Shown: positions 22,858 through 33,175 of the stretch, in pieces
How positions within the stretch are numbered: position 1 is the stretch's first letter
Layout of the letters: each line of letters opens with the position of its first letter
Notes under the pieces: model-generated
Databases searched by the model: none
What the model was told of the DNA's origin: nothing
The model's input: only the letters and a program-made list of their open reading frames with translations
Assembly: GCA_037447655.1 (NCBI GenBank)
Contig: JBBHKE010002135.1
Location: forward strand, 186,001 to 250,000
DNA length: 64,000 nucleotides
Direction: 5' to 3'
DNA from: Zygnema cylindricum
Taxonomy: Eukaryota; Streptophyta; Zygnematophyceae; Zygnematales; Zygnemataceae
Position numbers and translations under genes: made by a program

Positions 22858-23372
22858 TACCATAGACCATTTGTTAGATGATATAAACTCACCCCCTGTA
22901 GGAGTAGAGTTACTAACACCTTGAAGAGTGAGTTCCAAAATGTTTTGATGTCACGTAAATGTACACTTGCGCAGGATACAATACATAAGAATACGGGTAA
23001 AAAATGTTTCATAAGCTAATGATGTTTTAAATCTTGACGTATATATATTTTTTCCAACAAGTATATACCTATACTCGTAAAACAACGATATTTTTGTGTT
23101 ATGGTGATCATCTATGAAGACAATGATAAGTGGCCACGAACACCTCTTGTCTTGATTGTGCAGGTGAAGAATTGAGCCGATCGAACCACATTTTTGCTTC
23201 CATCACACGAAAAATGTGTGCAGCTGAAGGACTTGATGGGAGCACAACATGCTTTTATTACACAATCACTTGTTCGAGAGTAAAATGTTTGGGGGCGCTG
23301 AATTAGCGTTAATAACGCTATTAGCAATTCACGGTGTAGTTTGCCCCTTCAACAAAACTACTACTGGAACTA
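22858..23372. other. intergenic, with one MITE right end
   Basis: A right terminus of the TA group, ACGCTATTAGCAATTCACGGTG, ends at 23336 before TA. I cannot find its matching left end, so it may be a fragment. The rest holds nothing recognisable. Confidence 0.5.
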
Positions 23373-23853
23373 CACCGCGAATCTTAATTAGAGTAATGAA
23401 AAAAGTAGAGTACAAAAACTAAAAAAAAATTAGAGTAATGAACGCTAATTTATGTGATAGAGTTGTTTCAACTATGAAGTTTACTCTAATTTGGCACGCT
23501 AATATCCTCTACTGTAAATAAGGTGTTCGTACAAAATTTGGCAAAATGTACAGTTTATCGTCATTATGACGTTTGCACTACGTGGTTTGTTAAAACGCAG
23601 TTACATGATAACGGCCTGTATTAAATCATTATTTGTACTTTTTAACTTAATAAAGTACAATTTTGCACGGTCGGAGGTCGTCCGTACTCCACACTATTTA
23701 AAACGAACCTATATTAGAATTAAAAACGCTAATTAAACTTTATCTTAAATAGAATAATGAAAAAATTAGAATCATTTACTCTATTTCATGTGATAGAGTC
23801 GAAATTTCGAGCGACCGAATTAGAGTAATTTACTATAATTACGATTCGCGGTG
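23373..23853. mobile_element. MITE, TA-flanked group (family C)
   Basis: 481 bp between TA at 23371-23372 and 23854-23855. Ends CACCGCGAATCTTAATTAGA and TAATTACGATTCGCGGTG. TTAGAGTAATGAA-type motifs recur inside, and a block with AAATCATTATTTGTAC and TCGTCCGTACTCCACAC is shared with 45537-46153. Confidence 0.8.
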
Positions 23854-24137
23854 TACAGTAAAGTTCTGCCACCAATGAATTACTGCTGGCATTACCGTAC
23901 TGTACTGTAGTTTTTAACCTGCTGTCCTGTAGCCTTTTCAGACACCCGTACTATACGATTCGTGCGAGTTTTCCTTCAAAACTGCACATTGCAAGCGTAC
24001 AGTATCCGCCTGCTATTTCTTACGTTAACCTACGAGTATGATTTTTCGAAAACCGTACGAACTGTACGATTTACCTTGAAACTAGGGTAATAAAATCTTC
24101 CATATTGTAACATCCCTGTCAGATTTCGGCTGCTGCC

Positions 24138-25061
24138 ATGGTGGCCGGAATTTCCGGTGCGGTATTGGCTGCTTTGCTCTCCGAGGTGGCGGATTCTGAA
24201 GGTGACACGTGCGGATTACTGTTCGGGAGACTGAGAGAGAGTGGAAAACCAAAGTTGAGGGACGATGGGAATGAAGTGGAAGATGAGGAGAATGGGGAAG
24301 GAGTGAAGACGGGAGAAGACCGGGAGGCACGTATTACTGGCTACTGTTATGGAGCAGGAGGAGCGGCAGCCATGGCTATTTCTGATGCCTTGGGAGCTGT
24401 CGATGAGGAGTCATTGAAGAGAATGGCTGCTGGGAGAAAAGGTGGAGGAGTGAGAGGAGATCCTCCCATTGGTTGGTTCGTACAAAGGAGAAACACTCCT
24501 CTAAGGCCTTCTTTAAGGGAGACGGCCGTCTGTGCTCGTCTTAGACCTGCCATGGCTGCCATATTGGGTGAAGGGGAGAGGGAGAGGGAGAGGGATATGC
24601 CACTTTTGCTCTTTTTGGTGACTGCTTCTCGTGATCGCAGTAGTTTGGCTCACTCATATGAATACAAAATGTTTGAATATGACTCAGGAGAGGCTAAAGG
24701 ATGGCCCTCCTTCCATCCTTGTTCCGTGAAAATTATCAACATAGGACCAGAGTTTAGAGGTCTCTATGATTCTTTCTCTCCTACGGCTTCTTTTCCTCTC
24801 CTGCCCCAAATTATGGATGAAAATTCAAGTGTTGGAAAGCTCGTGGACGAAAAAGAAGGAGAAGGAGAAGGGGAGGGAGAGGGAGAGGCGGTTATGAAGA
24901 GGCTTTCTAATGGCTTCTCTGTGGACAGGCTTCGGGCAATGATGGGAGAGAGCAGTTCCGTACAGGTCACAGAAATGGAGGCTCTTTACAAAAGTATGTT
25001 GGAGAGACTAGAGGTTCTCGCTAAAGAAGTCTCCGATAGTGACATGGCGGTAAAGGAGCAG
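24138..25061 (+). CDS. ABRAXAS/FAM175-like protein, exon 1
   Basis: 308 codons, starting ATG in a good plant context (GCTGCCATGG). It resembles the ABRAXAS/ABRO1 (FAM175) family, the MPN-minus scaffold that pairs with the BRCC36 deubiquitinase in BRCA1-A/BRISC complexes. N-terminal MPN-like part: ISGAVLAALLSEV and DTCGLLFG (about residues 5-30), IGWFVQRRNTPLRPSLRE (about 114-131), and MPLLLFLVTAS (about 154-164). The JAMM metal-binding His-x-His is absent, as in the family. An acidic low-complexity insert (GEGEGEGEGE) lies near 240. The C-terminal part EMEALYKSMLERLEVLAKEV..SDMAVKEQ (about 278-308) is the family coiled coil. Exon 1 ends AAGGAGCAG before GT at 25062. No stop or frameshift is seen; only the first two bases of that GT turn the read-through into two extra codons and TAA. 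Confidence 0.85.
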
Positions 25062-27028
25062 GTATTTTAACACAAAAACCTGTTTTTTTTTAATGAGTCC
25101 TTTCTGGAAATCGTCAAAGAAAACCAAAGTAAAATTTGTCTGAGGTCCCAATTCTTAAATCCCTTCAGGGAATGGTCAGAATACCTAACAGCAGATTTTG
25201 TGATGTTGCCAAATTTTCTTTCCTCAAGCATCCGCAGTAAATTGATGGCTGAATTACGTGAATGCAAAAAATCACTTTGGCTTCCATAACATATAGGGAA
25301 ATCAGACGAGCGCTGTGTCTTGCGTCACTGACACAGTTATGGTAGTATCTACACAGAATTCTGTACGATTTTGTAATAAAAGGACCATTTTTTTGTACGA
25401 TTACAGTCATTGCTAACCAGTGTTGTCAGTAATGGCGCACAGAATGTTACCTTAAATAGACGAACCATTTTGTGGTTCTTTCGGAGGAAAAAAAAAAGAC
25501 AATGAAGGTCATTTGACGCAGTTTTGCGTTCTTTACTGCACGGAGCGGCCAACAGTGACCAATCTTCTGTATTTTTTCCTTTGCTTTTTAGAGTGTGAAG
25601 CTTGTTTGCAATCTAGTTGTGTTTGAGTGTCATCTTTAATGTCAATTTTCTTTCAGTACATTTACGACCATGTCAACTAAAACCTTCCTGGGTCGTTACA
25701 GGGTTCAAGAAACAAATTGCGGAGGGAGGGAGGGAGGGAGGGAGGGAGGGAGAGAGGGAGAGAGGGAGAGAGGGAGAGAGAGAGAGAGTTTACAGGTTGT
25801 ACAAGGGTCAAAATATGTGGGGCTTTAACATCATTTGTGGTATCTGGATCTTGGATACTATGGAACATTAGGTTAGACTAACAATTGGACCATTTAGCGA
25901 GTTTGATCCCAAGCCAATCTTTTTGTTTTTTTTTCAAAGATCCTAGCTATTATTGTTGGAGTGGTAGTGTTACACTTGCAAATTACAACTGTAGGCTTAT
26001 TGTTGACTGCTGTTGTGACATTGTTCAATCTACGGAAGAGAAGATCTCACCAGTTTTATGAAAGTTGCAAGAATGGCATAAGCTCTAATATATGCTCTGA
26101 TTCTCTTAATAAGTTTAGCTTAAGAGGTCCATCTAATGCGATATTGTCTCAAAAGAGCTTGTGTCTTGTTCTTTTCAAACTGCGGGCTTTAAGTTTCACG
26201 TTCAAGCGATGCATTCATCTCTTCTCTCATTGACCAATTCCCAAGTTTGATAAATCTGCACAATGCATAAATCACACACAAAAAAACCGGTAAAGCTGGA
26301 AATGCTTTCTCATTTTCTGTCGTAAATAGTATGCCCAATAACTGAATTGATTCATATAGAGACTCGAATACTTAATTAACCCCGGTTTATATCGCCGGTT
26401 TATAAACGCCGGTTTTAATGTGAAATAGCAATAGTGCCAAAAGTTTGTTGAAAACGATAAAGCAATAAGATGCTGGGTGATCTTACAAAATGAAGTGTTG
26501 GACATTGCCTTTCTCACACCCAGTTTCTTCGCATTAGGCAGCTGTCTCTGTCGGTTTCAGATTATCATTTTGTTGATAATGCTAGACTTGGTCAGTCATT
26601 GTTTAAAGAGTAAAGGATTCCCTTGTAGGATTTAGAACAGTAATAGAGTATATGCCGAAATTTTGGAATGCAGACTTATGGTTATTTTGGTTCAAGCGTC
26701 CTTTCCTTTTCCATTATGGATACCTTGGCTTTCTAAAATAGTGTGAGCAAAATGGTTTGAAACAGTGTCAATTTGGGCTTTTTAGTTGTGTAAGTTGAAG
26801 CCAACCAGCATTGCCTTGTGAGACTTGGTGTCTTTTTGGAAAGCTTGTGTCCATGTTTTAGTAAAATATGTGTGGCTAGCCTTTTCTCTTTTGATCTGTA
26901 ATAATGAATTGACGTTTGCTTTTTGTTTAGGGTCTTTAAAGAGTGTGGAGGGAGAACGAGGGGGAGCGGTGGAGGAGAGGGAGAGAGCCGAGCTATAAAA
27001 AACTGAGCTATTGGTTTGCTGCTTGCAG
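25062..27028 (+). other. intron of the ABRAXAS-like gene
   Basis: 1967 bp, from CAG|GTATTT to TTGCTTGCAG|GA. It contains a purine microsatellite (GGGA)n then (GAGA)n at 25719-25789. An open stretch at about 25940-26231 with a hydrophobic run (VGLLLTAVVTLF) lies inside it and could be an alternative exon, but I see no family match for it. Confidence 0.65.
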
Positions 27029-27073
27029 GAAGAGATTAATCGTCATTTCCGCACACGAGGACCGCAAATTTAG
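27029..27073 (+). CDS. ABRAXAS-like protein, last exon
   Basis: Fifteen codons after an AG acceptor: EEINRHFRTRGPQI and TAG. Joined in phase 0 to exon 1 it continues the coiled coil; human ABRAXAS1 has a similar stretch (VNRLKREIEKRR) at this place. The product would be 322 residues, with no C-terminal BRCA1-binding tail. An AATAAA at about 27360 could be the poly-A signal. The link between the exons is inferred from phase and similarity. Confidence 0.6.
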   Translation, partial: EEINRHFRTRGPQI

Positions 27074-28222
27074 CAAAATCGAGAGCAAGAGTGATTGCTT
27101 GTAATTTATAAGGTGTTTGTTCCCTTAAACGGTCCATACGGGATATTTCAGGCAATTTTTCTTGCCCTCTTTGATGCAATTCTAAGATTCGTCGCCGTTA
27201 CACTGATGGAAACTGTTACCACAAAGTGCTAATGATGAGGCTTTGTGGGTTGATTTCACGAGTCAAACTCCAAAGATATGGTGGAGTGAACGAATCAGTT
27301 TGTCTTGACAGTGACCAGGTGCACAAATACTGCCTGTCGACTTTATTCTTTTGCTCGTGAATAAATGGCGCAGGGTAAGCTCTTTTTTTTTCCCTGCAAT
27401 TTTTCCTCCTTCGACTCTTACATCAGGAAATAGTTGCCGTTAATGACATGTTTTGTGACATTCATTCAATGGTTTACGTTCAACGACATCGCAAGGTATT
27501 CCTTTCGATACGATGGTTTTGACTCTATATCATGTTAGGATGTATCCGGTTTCTTCAAATTCAATATCAGACGACCGAAGGGACTTGTATTTGAAGAGAA
27601 TAATCATAAAAAAGGGAATTACCACTTTTAATGATTGATGAAAGATTTGAGGATTGACTGCAGTTGTCTGGTTAGTGATCGGGTTTTTTGCGTATGTACT
27701 CCATTAAGCAAATTTAGTCCAGAACGCATCTCAAATTAGAAAAGTTTTATTGTGAGTCAGTTAGTCATTTACGGCAATGATCTGCTATTGTTCGCTATTG
27801 TATATGCAGCGACTACAAAGAGGATTTTTTGTTTTTTTTGTTCATTACTTGTTGGGAAGAACAACTTGTTAGACTAGTCTAGACTTTCTTGTGATCTTTA
27901 ACAGATAAAACTTGTATAGGAGCGTCCTTTCAACACCGTACTTATTCAAAATCAACTGTGTTATATCTTATCTCATCCTTGTAGTGGGACTGGAGAAGGT
28001 AAAGGAACTGACAACAACGGGGTATGGAGTCTCTCCTTTCACAAGGTTGTGTTGAGTAGTTTTTGAATTTCCTCATCTTTTTGACAGTGACACTTCTGGT
28101 ATCTGACGAAAAAAAAATACTGAAAGATTGGTTCACTTTGTTTTATATTATGCGTGAACAATCGGTCAAATGTGCGAAAACAATTGGAAACTCTACACAG
28201 TCCTATGCAGCGTGTATTTTAC
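27074..28222. other. probable 3' UTR, then intergenic
   Basis: The first 290 bases, up to AATAAA at about 27360, may be the 3' UTR of the ABRAXAS-like gene. Beyond that I see only AT-rich sequence with no supportable gene. Confidence 0.45.
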
Positions 28223-28565
28223 AGGTTTTTGAAGTTTAATACATTTTTTAGTATGAGGAAACAGCATATAGTGTTTCCAATTGCTTCGTTAATTTCAGTT
28301 GTTTTGTTTCCATTTGGACTGTGGTGTGAAGGGGATAGAGGTGGTCCAAAGGTGATATTGGTGAGAGGGGACTCTCGAACTCGGTAGGGCAACTTGTTGT
28401 CGAAGTTTAATACGTTTTTTAGTATGAGGAAACCGCATATAGTGTTTCCAATTGCTTTGTTTGTTTCAGTTGTTTTGTTTCCATTTGGACTATGGTGTGA
28501 AGGGGATGGAGGCGGTCCAAAAGGTGATATTGGTGAGAGAGGACTCTCGAACTCGGTAAGGCAAC
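28223..28565 (+). repeat. tandem duplication, about 171-bp unit
   Basis: Two direct copies, 28223-28393 and 28395-28565, from GTTTAATAC-TTTTTTAGTATGAGG to CTCTCGAACTCGGTA, differing at only a few positions. Both have an open frame with a hydrophobic run (IVFPIA..SVVLFPFGLWCEGD); copy 2 continues GGGPKGDIGERGLSNS. A secreted-peptide exon is possible but unsupported by any match. Confidence 0.8.
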
Positions 28566-30009
28566 TTGTCTTGTCTCATAGGTTTGCCACACTTACATGG
28601 AAAATAACAGTTATAGGTCAATCACATGAGCCCTGTTATTGGTGTTACTGGCCAGTAATTTCAGAAATCCTACAGAGAGTTGTATTAGTTTATAGAATAA
28701 TACGTATGATAACTTTTATTACTGGCCAGTAGTAGTGCGTCATTACCATATAACTCTGGAAGTATGTAACTTGTACCATCGACAGGCACACTACTGCACC
28801 TATGCTAAAATACTGGAGATACACTAAAATACTGGAGACAAACTGAAATACTCGAGGTACTTGTACGTTTCATCTTCCGAATGCCTCACCGCTTATCGTT
28901 ATTAGTGTTAATAACATTGATTCGGTCGTGACTTTTTCTGGCCAAAAATCATAAAATAGAGTTAACAACATTATTTAAGGAGGTGGACTACAATATGCCA
29001 TGTCTCCTTGCACTAAATTAGTATTATTTTTTCTATTTTTGACACTAATAAATCTTTATCGCTAATAATGATGGGCAGTGTTGTGCTGTTGTTTTATGGG
29101 CTTAAGGGTAGAAACCTCATGAAAGTGGTTAATTGTTAGCTCAAAGTCAACAAGTGTAGCACATCAGGTATGACCTGTAATGTAGTGTAGATTGAAATCC
29201 TTTCCTCAGGAAACGTTGCATGACTACATTGCCTTTTTATTCACAACTTAACTTTACTATTAACTGCAAAATAACTTATAATGTTATTGTTCTCCTAAGG
29301 CACAGCCGAAACCACCGAGGCATCTTTGGTGGAGGTTTTTGTATGAATGTCAAGGTGAGTAGTATATGTGGTAAACAATCATGTCTAGAGTTCCGGTGAA
29401 TAGTGCATCGCGCTTAATTCTTGCTTGGTTGTCATATAGCGTTAGGCAATCTGTCCAAATGTTATCATAATTGTTGGGAGATTGCAATTTTGGAATGTAA
29501 AAGGGATGGAAATAGTGAGTATACGAGATTTTCTCTGTGGGCATCACAAGAACACCCTTCCCTCCAAGTATAAGTAGGTATGAGAAAACTGCACGAAAGG
29601 AATTGTACGATATTGCAACACTTCGATTTTTAGTTTCTTTGGTTTTTTCTTCGGTAATAGTGCAATGTTCATGTGCTATTTCCTCTTCCTCAATGGACTG
29701 AATAGCTTAGGTGATTGTTACCCCAAGTAATGTTTTCCATTCTTGTCGATACACACCACACTTTATAGCGACCAATCCTTCCACGAAACTACATTTGTTA
29801 AACGTCATCGGTCCTCAACAAGTTTTTAGACCTCCAAAACCTCCAATTTTCGCTCTCCACCATCCCATCTCTACCATCTCCTCAAAATGATGCTTTCAAT
29901 CATTTCTTGCATGTGCAAAAACAATTCATTAGTGTATCTAGATGTGCCATTTTTGCTCTGCATTACCGAAAAAGCTTTGCCATACTTTTTGTGTAGCGCA
30001 TCGTATTGT
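28566..30009. other. intergenic, short repeats and a MITE trace
   Basis: About 28803-28860 holds three units of ACTRAAATACTGGAGA. A TA-group-like left end (CACCGCTTATCGTTATTAGTG) is at about 28887 and a possible right end (ATCGCTAATAATGATGGGCAG) near 29057. No gene is supported. Confidence 0.5.
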
Positions 30010-31064
30010 TGTAGAAATTAATGATCCATTTTAAGTATTTTCTATGTCTAAATAGAAATATAGAAAGAAGCCGAGGCAGTCTACCTCTAACTTCCTTCTC
30101 CAACTCTCAAACTTGTCGCAGTCACTGAGAAATTGGAGAGGGAGCTAGAGCCATGGCTACCTAGGCTATCCAGAGCTTTACGGGAAATTTATATTAGTTA
30201 GGGATTTATTTACTAAAAGCTATGTGCCGGCCACAGGATTTGATCCTAACACTTACCGGCGGGCAGACATCAGTTAGCCGGTAGCCTTAGCCGTTAAGTC
30301 TAGAACTAATATTACGTAGTGTATGGTTTGATATTTATTTAAACAGAAATACATATGATAAATCATTTAACTATAATTGTTTACGGGATACATAGATCCG
30401 GTAATGTATAAGTACGGATTACGGTACGGACAAGAAATCAATACCGCGCATTTATTTCTTTAATGAAACGAATACCGCGCATGTATTTATTACAGCTACG
30501 ATTAAAATCGAATTTAATCGGACGGTCAGAATCAGCGTCGAGATCGCGGAAGAAGATTTCGGCGGTCTGTGGCCATCGCCACATCGGATGACACGTGGCG
30601 AAATTACATTGGAACATGGTATCTCCGGAGATTATGGCACCGAATCCGGATATGACATGTGTCGACATTTAGGCCATGTCGTACAATGTCCGTACATAAA
30701 GTACACCGGCAGCTGTACTTTTGCGTACGGAACTGTAATCTGATTGGTTCCGTACATCAGTAGATAGAGTTTGTGAGAGAGATAGGACTTAGAAAAGTTA
30801 GGAGATAGGACCCTCTCTCCCAGAGAGCTTCTGTACAAAAGGTCAACTTTGACCCTCCATAACTAACTGCTCAGGGAAGCAAATTCAGAGATTCTTTTTG
30901 CTATCGACTTAGTGGGGTCTTGCCTTCACAGGGGTGCAGGTGTTCAGAGTTTTTGTCTGCCAGGGTGGCAGTTGTTTTTGCTGAAACACAAAGGGGTCAG
31001 AGTTATCCTAAAGGCTTCTTGGAAGCTCTCCACTCTGAGGACTTATAGAGGTCTCAGAGTTACA
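30010..31064 (+). repeat. 5' LTR of copia element 30010-36470
   Basis: TGTAGAAATT...CAGAGTTACA. Differences from the 3' LTR cluster in the first 265 and last 270 bases; the middle looks identical. The gag start codon at 31045-31047 is ATA here, but ATG at the matching 36451-36453. Confidence 0.95.
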
Positions 31065-31077
31065 GGTTATGGGCCCA
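31065..31077 (+). other. primer-binding site, half-tRNA type
   Basis: GGTTATGGGCCCA, then CC, directly after the LTR: 15 bases complementary to the region around the CAU anticodon of plant initiator tRNA-Met (GGTGGGCCCATAACC, from memory). The same bases code gag residues V-M-G-P. Confidence 0.85.
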
Positions 31078-32060
31078 CCCTCTAGGGTACCAATCTTTAA
31101 TGGAACTGGCTTCATATACTGGGAAAGTATGATGATAGGAGCTCTATGTGAAAAAAGGTTTTGGGGGATAGTGAGTGGAAGGTTGGGGCGTCCATCAAGT
31201 CTTGGAATCCCTCCAGGGTTTGGAGGAAGCAGATTCACAAGGAAAGAGGATCCACCTTTAATGGAGGAAACAAAAGAAGGAGAAGTGGTGGACAAAGGAA
31301 AGGAGAAGGAGGCGTCCACACCAATAGCAACTGGTTCGGCATTCATGTCACCTATTCCGAGGAACGAGGAGAATGATACTAAACCTGGGACTTCAACAAT
31401 ATGGCGACAAAGCACTTCATCCTACGTCATCTCACTCAAGGACTTCCATGTCCTCATTTGCAGGTAGAAAGGGCATCCTATCTTTGGATGGCTTTCATAG
31501 AGATGTACCGAAGTGGTACGATTCAGCAACAACAGTTGGCTGATCAGAAAGTTAAAGAGTATGTATACAAAGGGGGAGGGATATTGGATTTTTGCAATGA
31601 GCTTGCTACACTCTTCATGGAGCTAGAAAGTGCGGGAAAAGATTTTAGTGAAAAACAAAAGGTTAACTGTTTACTGATGAAGTTACTCGATGAGTTCGAA
31701 AACATAGTCAACCGTGTGTAGGACTTGCCAAACTCAAGGTGGATATAGAACTCAGTAGTAGGGATGATTCTTGTTCGGGAGAATACGATTGAGATCCGAA
31801 GGGGAGGAAAGAGTGGCCAAGCCTGGGCAATTGCGACTGATTGGAGGAACAAGGATTCACGGAAACCGATCGGAAACTATTGGGGGAGGGAGCAGAAAAA
31901 TCAGACGTATGAGTTCGGACCAAGGCCTCCCAAAGGTTTATGTCATTTTTGTAAGAAACGTGGGCACTATATGGCAGAGTGTACTAAGCTAACCGAGCTT
32001 CGGTTAAAGGAGGGGCAGACCGGTGGTACCCCGAGAGGAAAGAAAAAGGCCCTTGTGACA
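31065..32060 (+). pseudogene. copia gag
   Basis: Reads VMGPPSRVPIFNGTGFIYWE, ALCEKRFWGIVSG and PPGFGGSRF, with a frameshift near 31380. It continues ATKHFILRHLTQGL and VKEYVYKGGGILDFCNEL. TAG codons at about 31719 and 31747 interrupt it. The zinc knuckle FCKKRGHYMAEC is at about 31946-31981. The initiator is lost (ATA), so even the first domain would not be made as in relatives. Confidence 0.88.
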
Positions 32061-33175
32061 CAGGCACATGAGGCGGAATTCGAGGAAAAGGAGGATGAGC
32101 TCCTTTTAGATGAGGACTTGGAGGCGAAAAACGAGGTCGAAATTCCACGAAGGCATAAATGTGCTTACGGTGGATTGAAAGGTGAAGCAGGCTGGATTGT
32201 AGATTCAGGTGCCTCCGTGCACATGTGTAAGGATAGGCAACTGTTCACTAAGATAAGAAATATTCCCACCGTAGAGATAGAGTACGAGGATGGGAGGATA
32301 GTCACCACTACTCTTGTAGGATCGGTTGATTTGAAATTGTTAGTAGAATGAAAGACATCCATAGTAACATTCTACGATGTATTGTTTATTCCGGAGCTGA
32401 ACAAAAACCTCATCTCTACATCCGTATTAGATGATAAAGGTTTTTTTACTAGCACTAGGGAAGGAGTCTTTACTGCTAGTTTTTAGGAGGATGTCTATTT
32501 CATTGCTGAGAAAGGTAGCCATAGGATGTTTAGGTTGGTTTTAAGTAATGAAAAGAAAAAACTTTATTATGCTGGTGTTCATGATATTATGATGTGGCAT
32601 AAGAGGCTTGAGCATGTGAATCTAGACAAGTTAAGAGAGATGAAAAAGATGGGAGTGGTGGAAGGGATTAAGTTCAGTGAGAATGATAATATAAGTGATA
32701 GTAGTGGATGTGCTCAAGGTAAAACACACAGTGATTACCCTTTCCTAAAACAACCACCTATAAGGGAGAAAAAATTATGGATCTAGTACACACAGATATT
32801 TGGGGACCGGCTAAAGTGCCCTCACCGGGGGGGAAGAGATTTATGATGACTATCAGTGATAATTGGTCTCGGTATTCCCGAGTGTATTTTTTGAAAAACA
32901 AGTCAGAGGCTGAGGATTGTTTTAGACAATATAAAGCATGGAGCGAAAAACTCCATGAAACTCCAATCAAGAGAATACGGAGTGACAATGGTGGAGAGTA
33001 TACTTCTAACCAGTTTGAGGATTTTCTGAGCGAAGATGGGGTCCAACACCAAAAGACAGTTCCAGAAAACGCGGAAGAGAATGGGGTAGCTGAAAGGTTA
33101 AATTGAACACTAAGTGATAGTGTTAGAAGTATGTTGTGAGATAAGAAGATAGGAAAAAGGTTTTGGGCAGAAGCA
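32061..33175 (+). pseudogene. copia protease and integrase
   Basis: Protease motif WIVDSGASVHMC is intact. A TGA at 32349-32351 and a TAG near 32485 follow. Pre-integrase: WHKRLEHVNLDKL and SGCAQGK (the usual Gly before His is Glu). A small insertion near 32735 shifts the frame. The integrase core has Asp in LVHTDIWG, Asp in RSDNGGEY and Glu in NGVAERLN, followed by TGA codons near 33104 and 33136. Confidence 0.9.

Noticed and set aside
25940-26231. Hydrophobic ORF as a membrane-anchor exon of the ABRAXAS-like gene
   Set aside because: It would need splicing in a phase I could not match, and the exon at 27029 continues the family coiled coil better. Left as an alternative inside the intron.
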